Below, piece after piece: positions 1 to 10,301 of a stretch of 64,000 nucleotides of DNA. The stretch is from NCBI GenBank assembly GCA_022419385.1, contig JAJUBI010000002.1, forward strand, positions 1,488,001-1,552,000, in the 5' to 3' direction. The DNA is from Paraconiothyrium sp. Pb-2020 (taxonomy: Eukaryota; Ascomycota; Dothideomycetes; Pleosporales; Didymosphaeriaceae). A program made the translations under genes and the position numbers. Below the pieces are notes generated by a model that worked only from the letters and a program-made list of their open reading frames with translations, had not been told where the DNA came from and made no database searches. The first letter of the stretch is position 1. Each line of letters opens with the position of its first letter.

Positions 1-512
1 ATCGTGTTCACCGTGTAGACTAGCAAGAGCTTCTCCCGTGCTCTTGTAAGCTACAGTGCCCAGCCTCATGAAAATTTGGCAACATCAACCAGATGAGTAA
101 GAAGAATTGCAGTCATTTACAAGTGCGAGTCTCCATCATATCAAGCACGCATTGCTGCTGACTAAAAATAGACTTGCCGATGTTCGAACATCCGCCTTTC
201 GCAAGATTGATCAGATGTTGTTTCAACCCAGTTGGTTAGTACAACAGATCATTTTGCATGCGCAATTCAATGATATGACCGCATTTTGACAAGTAATGAT
301 GTCGGGGTCGCCTAGGAGCTCACTGTGCTCCTCAACTGCTAATTTATCATTCAACACCACCAAGTTGCCGAATCCTATCTTAACTCGATCATCGGCAAGT
401 AAAGTACATGAACTGCTCGCTAGTGTCGACCAGTACTGGCAAAAAGTGTGTGCTAGGGACGCCTCGGTGCACACAGTGCTCCAGAACTGGCCCCCACGGC
501 CCCAAAAAGACG
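1..512. other. no gene seen
   Basis: I see no convincing coding exon here. The short open frames on both strands lack splice support and protein-like composition. The right end holds a TTTTT run on the minus strand (504-508) that serves as the Pol III terminator of the adjacent tRNA. Confidence 0.6.
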
Positions 513-610
513 GGTCTTACCGCGATTCGAACGCGGGGCCTCTCGCAAACGTGCTCAGGTGTTGATCAACTGATCCCTAAGCGAGAATCATACCACTAGA
601 CCATAAGACC
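513..610 (-). tRNA. trnP-AGG: tRNA-Pro (anticodon AGG) with intron
   Basis: The minus strand folds as a full cloverleaf. The acceptor arms GGTCTTA/TAAGACC pair perfectly, the D-arm region reads TGGTCTAGTGGTATGA, the anticodon stem is CTCGC/GCGAG and the T-arm is CCGCG-TTCGAAT-CGCGG. The anticodon AGG is at 578-576. A 27-nt intron (574-548) sits one base 3' of the anticodon, the standard position for nuclear tRNA introns. The mature sequence resembles eukaryotic tRNA-Pro. A TTTTT Pol III terminator follows at 508-504. Confidence 0.96.
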
Positions 611-1305
611 GTTGCTCAATTGATGAAAGATCAGAAGAGCTGATTGGCTGAATGGCTACTAGGGGAATTGCGATCATTATAAGCCTGATGCAAAGAGCTC
701 AGACAGTTCCAGCTTTGCATGATACACATGAAAAGAGGCCTTGGCTCGCTTGATCTAAAAATTTCCAGGATGGTGGGTGAAGATGCAAATTCTGTTCACA
801 CACGATGTGGGAGCTACGCGAGTCATGTCGACTGTAGCGAAGCCTCACCTTGTATCCTAAGCTCCTTTGTATGCTTTAACGAACATTCTGGACCACAGGC
901 AGTCGCTTTGGAAAGTGTGTCTTGCTTTGCAATATCTAGATTAGGAAGTATGGTGGCTGATGGCGAAAATTGAACATCATGTAGTAGGCTTTCGTGCCAG
1001 TAGAACATCAGCCATAGACTGTTAGGCTACAATTCTGTACACACGTCGGAGCCGAAGTTATGCTATGCTCTGGAGCACCGATCTAATTTCTTGCGTTGGT
1101 CGCCGGCCATTGTGGATGAGGCCCAGAAGCTGTTCGCGTGAAATTTCTGTACTCAGCCCTACCACCAAGCTTAGCATGAACCTTTTTGCCCAAAGCAATT
1201 CCGTTGCGACAGTTCAATCAGATGTAAACGGCCGGATCCCATGATTTGAAGTACCAACTATAAGACTGATTGACCAGCTGAGGTGGTTCATCAGATCAGC
1301 GACTA
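611..1305. other. spacer between two tRNA genes, no gene seen
   Basis: No coding exon or RNA gene is visible between the two tRNA genes. The frames at 719-1008 are short and overlap on opposite strands without splice or composition support. Confidence 0.6.
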
Positions 1306-1410
1306 GCCCGGCTAGCTCAATCGGTAGAGCGTGAGACTCTTAAGTATTCACGGTCCAACAACTCGATTACGCGGTATCTCAAGGTTGTGGGTTCGACCCC
1401 CACGTCGGGC
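1306..1410 (+). tRNA. trnK-CUU: tRNA-Lys (anticodon CTT) with intron
   Basis: The acceptor arms GCCCGGC (1306-1312) and GTCGGGC (1404-1410) pair with one G-T. The D-arm GCTCAATCGGTAGAGC, anticodon stem TGAGA/TCTCA and T-arm GTGGG-TTCGACC-CCCAC are all present. The anticodon CTT is at 1339-1341 and a 33-nt intron (1343-1375) begins after position 37. A TTTTT Pol III terminator lies at 1415-1419. Confidence 0.96.
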
Positions 1411-3023
1411 TTCCTTTTTGCATGGGTTGGATGTTTGCCTCCCTGTGAACACACCGTCGAGCTACACATTGGTGGGTTGCTCGGTGGGTTGCCACCTTAC
1501 TTGATGCCGATACTAGCATGTTGTTACATCCTATCCAATGGTGTTAAAGATCAATTAGATCTGAACTGAGATTCAACAATCCTGATTACGGGCACTAAAG
1601 TCGTGGTATGAAGAAGCTCCGATCATTGACCTCGCTGGGTTGACTGACGCGGGTCGTGACTCGTGTGTTCCAGAAGCGCGGAGCCGCCTACAACCTCAAC
1701 TTGCAGGGAAGAAGTTCCAACATCAGGTAGGGCATTTGGCGCAATACAGACTGTTGCCGCATTCGAGAGCAGTTCACGAGTCGTTCATGCACAGCTGGGA
1801 TACAAGATTATCATGGTTGGGCGAGATGGCTGCGTCATCGCACTGGAAAGAGCAACCCCTGCGCGCCTTCCTAGCCGACACCCAACAGCTACACCTGCGC
1901 TGCTGGGCTCTTAGCCTTCGCTCTCGCACTGCCGCCTCCGTGTCCTTTCGTCTTTGCTGCGTCTCTTTCTGCACCCGCTCTTCTCTGCAATGCGAAGAGC
2001 CATGTCGCTCGGCCAGGGGCGCGCCCATTGGCTAGCCCAGATCTTGAACCCCGAGATGCGCGGCGCCAGACCCGCGTAACGCTCCAAATCGCGACATGCC
2101 CGCGATTCTCGCCCAAGCCCTGGATCGGAGACACAGGACGCTCCTCGGACCGCGGATAATCGCCCTTTGACCGGTCTGCGGCAGCCATGCCCACGTTCGT
2201 GTGTGCGTGCCACCTCCCTTTGAGTGCTCTGTGACTGCCATCACAGGACGTGCCGTATGGCTCATCTGTGGACCGTCATGTACCACGGTCGAACCACAAC
2301 CGCACAACCTGCGCTCGCGGCTATGTACTGCCACACCGCGGCAGCACATCAATCTCCGACCAGTGATCACCCTGCCCCGGACGGGGGCGGGGATTAACGC
2401 ATCGTTCCGGCCAGCCTGCTCTGTCGGTGCGCGGCGCAGATGACGATGAAGAAACACCTCCGGCTCCTGCTGCATCTGACCTCTTCTGCCCACGCCAGGT
2501 TGCACGCCCTACGGCTGTGTGCAATACGCCTGCTCTCCATCGGTCGTTGCCGCCCATCGTTGCCCAAGCTGGTCGGTTGCAAGCAATCGCCGTCTCACGA
2601 CTTCGGACGACCCCATAGTATAGCGCTCGCTAGGGCCACCGACTATATATCGGCCGCCGATTGTGCATCTGCCGGACTGTCCATGTTTACAAAGTGACAT
2701 CGACGCCGCAGTACGCTAAACTTCTTTTTGGACGGAATCAGACTGCCGAACACTTGTTATTCGAGTCGGATCGACTTGTCCCGACCCTCGGATACCGGGC
2801 TCCCCATCACGATCCTGCTTGTCCTATGCGCCTTTCTGACACTGCATGGAAGCTTTCAGACTGGTTAGTGTTTTTGTGTTCTAGCTGGTACGCCTGCGCG
2901 TCTCTAGTACTCGCGCCCACTCATCACGCCTTGTCCTCACGAATCTGACTCCGTCTTGGCATGATCGGACTTCCCCACCAGTCCGCGGCGGGCGATTCCA
3001 CGCCTTCCCACTCCATCATCACA
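1411..3023. other. long intergenic region upstream of a regulator gene
   Basis: This 1.6 kb is GC-rich and carries overlapping open frames on both strands at 1640-2700. They look like by-products of base composition: they overlap each other, none shows a recognisable domain and none has matching splice sites. A TATATAT stretch near 2643 and the pyrimidine-rich stretch before 3024 fit a promoter and 5' leader for the downstream Zn2Cys6 gene. Confidence 0.5.
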
Positions 3024-4990
3024 ATGGAGGCAAGAGAGGGAAGGATAGGGAATGCATTTGCCTGTGAACGGTGTCGAAAACACAAGGTTAGATGCGTACC
3101 TTCCGAAGCTGCAGGTATCTGCCAGAGGTATGTAGCACCAGTAGATTATAGGTACTCGGCCTGACACGTGCTACAGATGCCAGAAGGCTCGCGTCGAGTG
3201 CATTGAACATGTTGCTCGGCGGAGGCCAGCAAAACCAAGGGCGGTGGTACAACCCACAAGCAAGGTCGCTGAGATGGAGAAGAGAATCGAGAAGCTACAC
3301 GCCATCGTCACCTCCACCACGGTACCAAGCGTGCTAAACTCTACTCCGCCATCTGCTTTACCACCGGTAGCACCAATCCCTTCTCAGACAACGGAGACAT
3401 CACGACGAACCTCGACCCCAGCGCCCATCGTGCCATCTGCACTCCCTTTACCAGTCGTCAAAACTCCAATCCTCCCAAATCCTGGCTCCACGCCTGAATC
3501 CGCACTGGCCTTCTGGGAGTCCATGAATGATGCTGTATCCGGCCTCGGACGTCTTGACCCTGTTATCAGGTCCATTAGCATCGTCCACATGCAGTCACTA
3601 GTGGAGACTTACCGGGCGATGATCGACTTCTTCCCGTTCGTCTTGTTACCTAGAGAATGTTTCTGCGGTGATTTGATTCAGCAGAGGCCGTTGTTCTTGT
3701 TCGCAGTGCTCACCGCAGCGTCATTTGACTCATATCAACTACAAACCTCGCTGAGCAGGGAATTTCGCAAAGTAGTAATGGTCAAATTGATGAATGGTGA
3801 AAAGAGCTTGGATCTACTGCAGGGACTTCTTGTATTCATAGCGTGGCATCACCACTATATGGACGCCCATGCTGCTTCAGTGCACCTGCTTCTTCGGATG
3901 TGCGTTGGTATTGCAGGCGATCTTGGTATCGACAACATCCCGTCTCCGTCGCGAAGTCCAATGCAGAAAGAGGATGCGTGGCACAGAGAGGCGAAGAGGG
4001 CCTATCTAGGGTGCTACTTCCTCGCTTCGAGTTTGAGCTTACTAGACTCGGGCAGGAATCGAAGCATGTCGCATTCAAGTACTTTGCAAGTATTTGCGAG
4101 AGACATCGCTGAAGCTTGGGAGCATCGTTCTGACGCCATTGTGCCGATTCTCATCGACACATGTCAGTTTATGGAGGATGTCGAAGAAACCTTCAGAAGT
4201 CAATCTGAGCCTGCACTAGTAGCGAAGGCTCAATTGAAACGCCTTAGCGAGAAATGGGACCATATGCAGGCTGCTACCAAGGCGCAGGCGAACGATTATC
4301 GTAAGTACAACCATCGCAATCGCGTAATTAACTGACATGATATCAGGAACACTGCGATGGATCCAGCTTGCAGCTCGAGTACATCTCTACAAAGCAACGT
4401 TATCCGTCGATATATACGATCGAGATAGCATGCTATGGGTGTCGGGATTCCAACTGTCACAGCGTATTACATGCCTACGGTGCGTCGAACAATTCTTGGA
4501 CTACAGTCTCCAATTCTCCGGAACCGAATATGAGATGCTGTCAGTGACGGACTGGCTCGCACTCGTTGCCGGTCTGACTACGCTCGCCAAGCTTGCACTT
4601 CACACCTCGCCAATGCCAGGCTGGGATCCTGTAGATCTACAGATCTTTAAGAGCTTCGAGTATTACCGCGATCAGCTGTCCGCTCAGATGCCACGACCAC
4701 ACGACTCGCAAGAACACACTGAGGACCTTTTCGAGCGGTTTAGACGCATTACAGGGATAATGAAGGTGGCAGTCAAAACAACACCTGGAAGAAGCAGCCC
4801 CAATGGATCTACATTCGAGTTAGCTACCGGCTCCGGTAGGACCGTTTCTCTCCTGCAAGAGTTACCCCACTTCAAGCCTAATGGTGTGGTGAACGGTACG
4901 GATCCCCTACCGGCACCCTGGAAAGTGAGCCCGCAATTCGATATTAGCAGCCAAGAGTTCCTTTGGAAATTTCTCCTGGGTACTATTTGA
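3024..4990 (+). CDS. Zn2Cys6 fungal transcription factor
   Basis: Three exons, 3024-3127, 3177-4300 and 4347-4990, give 623 aa in frame. The N-terminus carries a binuclear zinc cluster with cysteines at residues 14, 17, 24, 33, 36 and 43 in the usual C-x2-C-x6-C...C-x2-C-x6-C order. The first intron interrupts the cluster between the third and fourth metal-ligand groups. A short linker and a heptad-like stretch (EMEKRIEKLHAIV) follow, suggesting a dimerising coiled coil, then a Pro/Ser/Thr-rich spacer. The long helical middle region is typical of fungal regulator bodies. The ATG at 3024 is chosen because it lies closest to the zinc cluster and follows a CACA context. It presumably acts in the nucleus; its targets cannot be read from the sequence. 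Confidence 0.9.
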
Positions 4991-5988
4991 GTTGTACCCA
5001 GTAGCTCCACCGACCACAACATCACAACATCACAATGTCACTCTTACTCGCACATACATACCAAATTCGACGACGGTGTCTTCGCCTCGACAACCGAGGG
5101 TATCCTTCAGCAAGATTTTGACACTGCGCACAGCGTCTGCGACTCGTCCCAACACCATAAAATCTCACAGTTGGTCTCCTCTCACGCCTAAACCTGAACG
5201 ACTTGGCAATTACTTCTCACTCGCCGGACCGGGTCGTGTTTGCATGACAAGATCAAACATGGGTTCAGTGTCTGAGCCCGGGAGACCTATTTCGGACAGA
5301 CGCCGCCCATTTACAAAAAGACCTTGAAGATGCTTTGTTTTACTATTACGTGCACTAGAACAGTGCGGTTTTCCTAACCTGCCATTCTACACATGTTTTC
5401 AACCATGCAGCCTATGTTAATTGTTTCTCTTTTTTATTCACGTCACGAATTACGTCGCATCGTATACCCTCTTCGTTTTCGAAAATCCTGTATTGGCTAG
5501 TTTCATTTCTCTGATGTTTCACTTGCGACGAAGCGTTTTTAGCCCGCTCGGGACGTCCCGTCTTACTACCCCGCAGGGAGGACAAGCAATTAGTTCTTTG
5601 TTCCGTGCATATGCTGCTCCTCTGCGAGTACCAGTCCGCGAATTTACAGACTCCAGAATACAAGTTTTTCGGTGTCTTGGACACGAATACGAGGCTGAAT
5701 TGCGCTGTCTCGCCAACACTTTACCGTGTGACCATGCACAGCCCTCCCGCTATTCGAAGGCTATTCGACCAACACATAACTTAACCATCATTCTATCAAT
5801 ATAACAGCATACCAGTGGAGAACGAACGGATTCAACAACAATCTTTGCTTGCAATTCTACCAGTACCACTTGGTAACATCTACTTCCCTCACTCACCTGC
5901 TCTACGAGCGCATACTCACTGTGCTCCCAAGTCGTGCCCACAACGATCACCAACAAACACACCGTGCCGGAGCCTGGTTCAACACGCT
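4991..5988. other. intergenic, no gene seen
   Basis: About 1 kb between the regulator and the first glycine-rich gene. Open frames at 4992-5327 and 5412-5804 overlap on both strands and show no domain. The right part (5810-5988) is probably promoter and 5' leader of the next gene, being rich in CA and pyrimidine tracts. Confidence 0.5.
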
Positions 5989-6201
5989 ATGGGCTGTTTC
6001 AATAGTAAGACTGAAGATGACCCTGGCGGTCGGGCTGGGTATTATCCAGGCAGTACGGTCGCTGCCGATTCCGGTGGAGGAAGTCATGGATATCATGCCA
6101 CGGTTGGTGGTGGGCACGGCGGACATCATACCTATGCTGGCGATGGAGGAGGCGGCTTTGGAGGCGACGGAGGAGGCGGAGGCGGAGGAGGCGGTTGTTA
6201 A
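5989..6201 (+). CDS. small glycine-rich protein with MGC N-terminus and C-terminal Cys (copy 1)
   Basis: A 70-aa single-exon frame. It begins MGCFNSK: Gly2 followed by Cys3 and Ser6 is a classic pattern for N-myristoylation plus palmitoylation. The body is Gly/His/Asp-rich, and the last 15 residues are almost all Gly, ending in Cys. A longer frame is open upstream to 5815, but the ATG at 5989 is preferred because it gives the same MGC start as the neighbouring copy at 6992. No known domain is recognised. The two genes look like a tandem pair sharing both termini. A membrane-tethered, disordered protein is an inference. Confidence 0.65.
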   Translation: MGCFNSKTEDDPGGRAGYYPGSTVAADSGGGSHGYHATVGGGHGGHHTYAGDGGGGFGGDGGGGGGGGGC

Positions 6202-6991
6202 CATAACTTCTGCCACATCAAGGGCGGCTATGAACCTGTCTCGTTCTAGCTTTGCTTAGTGCTTCGTCTGGCTGTGGAAGCAAGTCCCATCTCAAGCGCG
6301 ACATCAGTGCACACATCCATGGCACATAGCAAGGCGAAATCCGTGAAGGCTGCCTCGCTCAGAGCAACGGTATGATCAAGCATGTATGACACCGGGGTCT
6401 TCCGCCTACGTCGATGTCACGCTCGCCTTCATTCCACCCGGATATCTGCCTTGCTCGTTGCCTTCCTCTCAACCCAACTAGCGTCCGTCTACCTGACTAA
6501 TGCAGTCAACCTTCTGGTCCCCGTTCAGCTCGAACAGGTTGACCGAGGCACTCTGTACGAAGAGCCTCACGTCGGCGTGATGTCGCAACCTGCGCTACGA
6601 AATTTACCCTTTCCCAAAAAATTCACCGTCGCTTGCAGATGTCGTTTGCGGGATGGTCGGCACAGCCGCGAACTCCACACCTCGTGTCGAATCCGCCGAA
6701 GGGAAGCACAGCCACAGCATCGAACATCGCCTACGCTGCTTCCCTTCATCCTTCGCAGGCATACCACACATGCTTGCGAGAACAGTAAGTAGCATGTTGT
6801 GGAGTCCTCGCTTGTCCCTGTAGCCTAGCCATAGCCGCAGAGCAGGTGAAGCAGGTGCAAACAAGGCACCGATACTCCACTCTGTACGAGATAGCAATCG
6901 CATATATTTCCCTACGTCGTCTCCCCTCAATGCTGTACATCACACAGAACATAAACCACACCGCACTACACCTGCCTCATCACCAGCAACC
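6202..6991. other. spacer between tandem glycine-rich genes
   Basis: No coding exon is supported. Overlapping frames at 6382-6961 lie on both strands. The segment just before 6992 (CACCAGCAACC) is a good fungal translation start context and likely belongs to the 5' leader of copy 2. Confidence 0.5.
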
Positions 6992-7492
6992 ATGGGCTGC
7001 CTCCCCTCTTTTTTCCGCCGCAAGAAACCAACCACCTTCAACAGCCCACCTCTGAAACCACAACCTTCTTCGCGACCACCTCCTGCTACTGCTACTGCTA
7101 CCCAAGCCCCCCGCTCTGCTAAGACAGGAACCGTCGGAGGCGGAGCCGTCGGTCCCTCGAACACCACTACAACAACGACCACCGCGCCGACGTTCGACAC
7201 AACAAGTTACATGATAAACACGTACGCATATGATGTGCCGAGCGAGGACAAACCGTCGCACAATTCGCATTCGCATTCGCACGATACCTCCGGCGGAGGG
7301 GGCCATCATTCCTCGAGCGGAGGCGGTGGGTATAGCCATGTAGGAGGCGGTGGGTATTCGTCCAGCGGAGGTGGAGGAGGGGGATACTCTGGAGGCGGAG
7401 GTGACAGTGGAGGAGGGGGCTACTCTGGAGGGGGAGGAGACAGTGGTGGCGGCGGAGGAGGAGGAGGGGATAGCGGCGGTGGTGGCTGCTAG
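6992..7492 (+). CDS. glycine-rich protein with MGC N-terminus and C-terminal Cys (copy 2)
   Basis: A 166-aa single-exon protein. It starts MGCLPSFFRRKK, which joins a potential myristoyl Gly2 and palmitoyl Cys3 to a basic patch that would favour membrane binding. Next comes a Pro/Thr-rich middle (about residues 14-65), then a His/Ser stretch. The last ~70 residues are low-complexity repeats built from GGGGYS and GGGGDS, ending GGGGC. The start has a strong context (ACCATGG). It shares the MGC start and Gly-run-plus-Cys end with the 70-aa protein 800 bp upstream. No enzymatic domain is visible. It is probably a membrane-tethered, intrinsically disordered protein, which is inference. Confidence 0.75.
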   Translation: MGCLPSFFRRKKPTTFNSPPLKPQPSSRPPPATATATQAPRSAKTGTVGGGAVGPSNTTTTTTTAPTFDTTSYMINTYAYDVPSEDKPSHNSHSHSHDTSGGGGHHSSSGGGGYSHVGGGGYSSSGGGGGGYSGGGGDSGGGGYSGGGGDSGGGGGGGGDSGGGGC

Positions 7493-8049
7493 ACTGAGTC
7501 TACATGTAAATCGGACGGCGAAGGAAATAGACGGGGTAGAAGGCTCAATGCGATGACTAGCGGTTTTGAGCTTTGCAACTTTGTAGAAGGTTCTTTCTTT
7601 TTAAATTTTTTGAAATGGGAAATATCAAAACATCGAGACGTCATTGTGCGTGGGCTATTGTTGCAAGGTGATATGGAAGTATATGTCTTTGGCGGAGGCT
7701 TGGCCCGACGGTCTATCCAATCTGATGAATTGACTCCAAAGGCGGCCGTGCATGCGGCACTCAGCAAAGACGGCGACTGGGTAAAGTTTGTCAGCAGATA
7801 TCACAAGCAGTCGGAGAAAAGGTTTGTGTAATCGTTCATTGATCGTATCTCATTTTATTCGTAAAGTGGACATGACAGAGACTCCGTCTATGCTGCCGAC
7901 TATTCCATTATGTGGCCATCGGGCCGGCGTCCCCGCCAGCCCCCGCACATTGTAACTCTCCCCAATCCATACTCTTGAAAAGGTTCAGTTTTTGAAAGTA
8001 ACCGAGCCGCTTCCCTCGAGGCTACGCAATCGCCTCACAAGCGGGGCCT
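7493..8049. other. intergenic between convergent genes
   Basis: This stretch lies between the 3' ends of two convergent genes and probably holds both 3' UTRs. A 92-codon frame at 7553-7831 (+) and another at 7489-7767 (-) overlap each other and have no domain, so neither is called. Confidence 0.5.
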
Positions 8050-9234
8050 TCATGCACCCTGCACCTTCTTCACGACGGCCACGACGCGCTCGTACAGCGG
8101 GTGGTCCTTCTCAAGACCGGTGATCTGGGATGTGGCCTCCTCAGCGGACTTCTCCTTGAGGATCTTGGCGAGCTCGACGGACTCCTCGTCACCTTCGACG
8201 TTCTGGAATCGGAAAGCTTGCTCAGCAGCATCGAGGAGAGCATCGACTGGGAGGTTGTTCTCGGCCAGCTGGGAAGCGGGACCAATGAATCGCTCCTTTC
8301 GAGAGAGCTTGCGGAGCGGGGCGCGGCCGACACGCTCGACCTTGTCCTTGAGAGTGGGGTTGGAGATACGCGAGATGATGGTCTCAACGTACTTGTCCTG
8401 CTCTTCCTGAGAGATGCCGTGCTTGCTCACGATGAGTGCGGCAGTCTCCTTGACCGCAGCACGAACAGTGTCGTTGAGCTTCTTGTCCTGGAGGACCTCG
8501 TGGATGTAAGAAATCTTGTTTTGGTAACCGTAGTAGGCGGCCGTAGCGTGTGAGGTGTTGACGGTGAAGAGCTTGCGCTCAATGTACGGCTCGAGGTCGT
8601 CGACGTAGTGGATACCCTCGATAGCGGGCTTGTTGCCGCCATTCTCGAACGGCTTCTGCTCAACGCACCACTCGTAGAACTTCTCGATCTTGACGTTGAG
8701 ACCGGCACCCTCGTCCTGGTGGGGCACAATTCGGTCAATAGCCGAATTGGCGTACCGGGCACGCTTGTCTATGCCATTTAGTGTCTCTGCGTTGAGCTTG
8801 TCCTTGATGTAGCTCTCAATGTGGCCCTTCCATGCGGTCGTGGCGTTGATCATGTTCTCGCAGGCAATGACGGAAAGCGGGGGAAGGTCGGAAGAGCGGG
8901 CCTCGATGGCCTTAGCCACGGGTTCGGCGACAAACTTGAGGATGTTGGGGCCGACGGCGCAGGTGACGACCTCGGCGGTCGCAATCTCGTTGACGACCTC
9001 GGGCATGTTGTACTTGGAGTTGATGGCACGGTAATTGTCGATAGTGAACTGTCGCTCACCATCGGCGCCGATCTCGGTGACAACGTACGACTTGGCGTCG
9101 TTGAGGGAGTTGATGATGGAGTCCATGACATCGACGAAGACAACCTCGTAGCCAGAGTTGTGGAGGAACTCTGCGACGAAGCCACGGCCGATGTTGCCGC
9201 CACCGAAATGAACTGCCTTCTTGGTAGGGGCCAT
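8050..9234 (-). CDS. MPD1: mannitol-1-phosphate 5-dehydrogenase
   Basis: An unspliced 394-aa protein, close to the usual ~388-390 aa of fungal members. The nucleotide-binding loop HFGGGNIGRGF is at residues 9-19. The polyol dehydrogenase catalytic region KLFTVNTSHA is at 221-230, with Lys221 in the catalytic position. The enzyme interconverts fructose-6-phosphate and mannitol-1-phosphate using NAD(H) in the cytosol and controls mannitol storage. The start is the ATG in a CACCATGG context. A CA-repeat-rich intron appears to lie in the 5' UTR just upstream. The next gene on this strand (PNS1) starts about 2.9 kb away, so there is no operon-like link. Confidence 0.97.
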   Translation of the reverse strand: MAPTKKAVHFGGGNIGRGFVAEFLHNSGYEVVFVDVMDSIINSLNDAKSYVVTEIGADGERQFTIDNYRAINSKYNMPEVVNEIATAEVVTCAVGPNILKFVAEPVAKAIEARSSDLPPLSVIACENMINATTAWKGHIESYIKDKLNAETLNGIDKRARYANSAIDRIVPHQDEGAGLNVKIEKFYEWCVEQKPFENGGNKPAIEGIHYVDDLEPYIERKLFTVNTSHATAAYYGYQNKISYIHEVLQDKKLNDTVRAAVKETAALIVSKHGISQEEQDKYVETIISRISNPTLKDKVERVGRAPLRKLSRKERFIGPASQLAENNLPVDALLDAAEQAFRFQNVEGDEESVELAKILKEKSAEEATSQITGLEKDHPLYERVVAVVKKVQGA

Positions 9235-9242
9235 GGTGATGT

Positions 9243-9320
9243 CTGTGTGTGTGTGTGTCAGTCAATAGGCTACGTATGATGGCTTATGCCCTGTACTAGG
9301 TGCCCTGGACTGATACGCAC
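9243..9320 (-). other. candidate 5' UTR intron of the mannitol-1-phosphate dehydrogenase gene
   Basis: On the minus strand the leader reads AACACAG|GTGCGTATC at 9320 and ends in a long CA repeat closing with ACACAG at 9243, eight bases before the start codon. Donor, acceptor and the 78-nt length fit a fungal intron. The acceptor tract is a (CA)n microsatellite rather than a normal pyrimidine tract. Confidence 0.55.
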
Positions 9321-10301
9321 CTGTGTTTGTGTGAGATTGTTGTTATTGTTGTAGACGAGGTGGTTGACTGGTGGCCGAAGGTTAATTGAGAGGAAGGAAG
9401 GTAGAGAAAGAAGGGGGGAGGGTGAGATTTATAGGTAAGACGCGGGTGAAGGCTTGGTGTGGAGGAACAGTAGTTGGGAGGCGTTGGTGGGGTATTTGAG
9501 GCGGGCAGGAGCGATTGGGCGCGGGGCTGAGGTGAAGGCACGGGTGCGGGCCGGGCATCTTGGGACTCACTTACCTCACGGAGCGCGTGTTCCTGGCGAA
9601 AGAGGGGCGGTGTGCTATGGGGTGCAGGAGAGGGTAGATGAGAGAGGAATGGCCAATGTTGGGGGCACTATGGTGAGCTGTCGACAACAAAAGGCGAGGC
9701 CGCGCTAAGGCGGTGACGGTGACGTTGCAGGCGTGTGCAGGGGCGCGATTGGGCGCGGCGTGGTTGTGTAATAAAGAAGGCAGTCGCGGGCCGTGTGACG
9801 CTGGCAAAAGCAATCGTGGTGCGCGGTGCGAGGGAAAAGCTTTTGTGCTCCGTCTAGCAACGGGCGTGGGTCTGTTTGGATACAAACACAGCCCCTCCAT
9901 CCCCCCCACCACCCGCTGCGTTGATTAATGGCGCATGCCTGCAGCCCGACAGACCCCATGGCCCTTACTCGGCCGTGAACACGTCCGCACGGCCGCGCGC
10001 CCGCTCAGGCCAGAATGATAGCATGTGCATGCTTTCTTACTACGACATCGCGGAAGCCATGTAGCGCGACGTCATCGGAACCTTAGCTCCTCAATAGCTT
10101 CCGCAGCTGTAGGCTAGACCCCACCGAACGCACCGGACTGGCCTGCTAGGCCATGCAATGCCTGGCAAATCTTCCATGGCGCGTCCACATCGCGACACAA
10201 TCCGGAGTCGCGTCTCCGATTTGTTGAATAATGTCCCATTGTTATGGCTGCCTCAATGTCTTGTCCTCGAAAATTTCCTGCGCCTACCCCACCCACTCCA
10301 T
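9321..10301. other. intergenic / promoter region, no gene seen
   Basis: The left part is the presumed promoter and 5' leader of the mannitol-1-phosphate dehydrogenase gene, with CT/AG-rich tracts on the minus strand at 9340-9430. Long frames on both strands at 9382-9959 follow from GC-rich low-complexity sequence and show no domain. The right part (10070-10301) is the PNS1 3' region. Confidence 0.5.

Noticed and set aside
1640..2700. Many long open frames on both strands upstream of the Zn2Cys6 gene
   Set aside because: They overlap in several phases, follow GC-rich composition and show no domain or splice support.
8070..9203. Long frames antisense to or out of phase with the mannitol-1-phosphate dehydrogenase
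   Set aside because: They are Ser/Arg/Thr-rich shadows created by the codon bias of the real gene.
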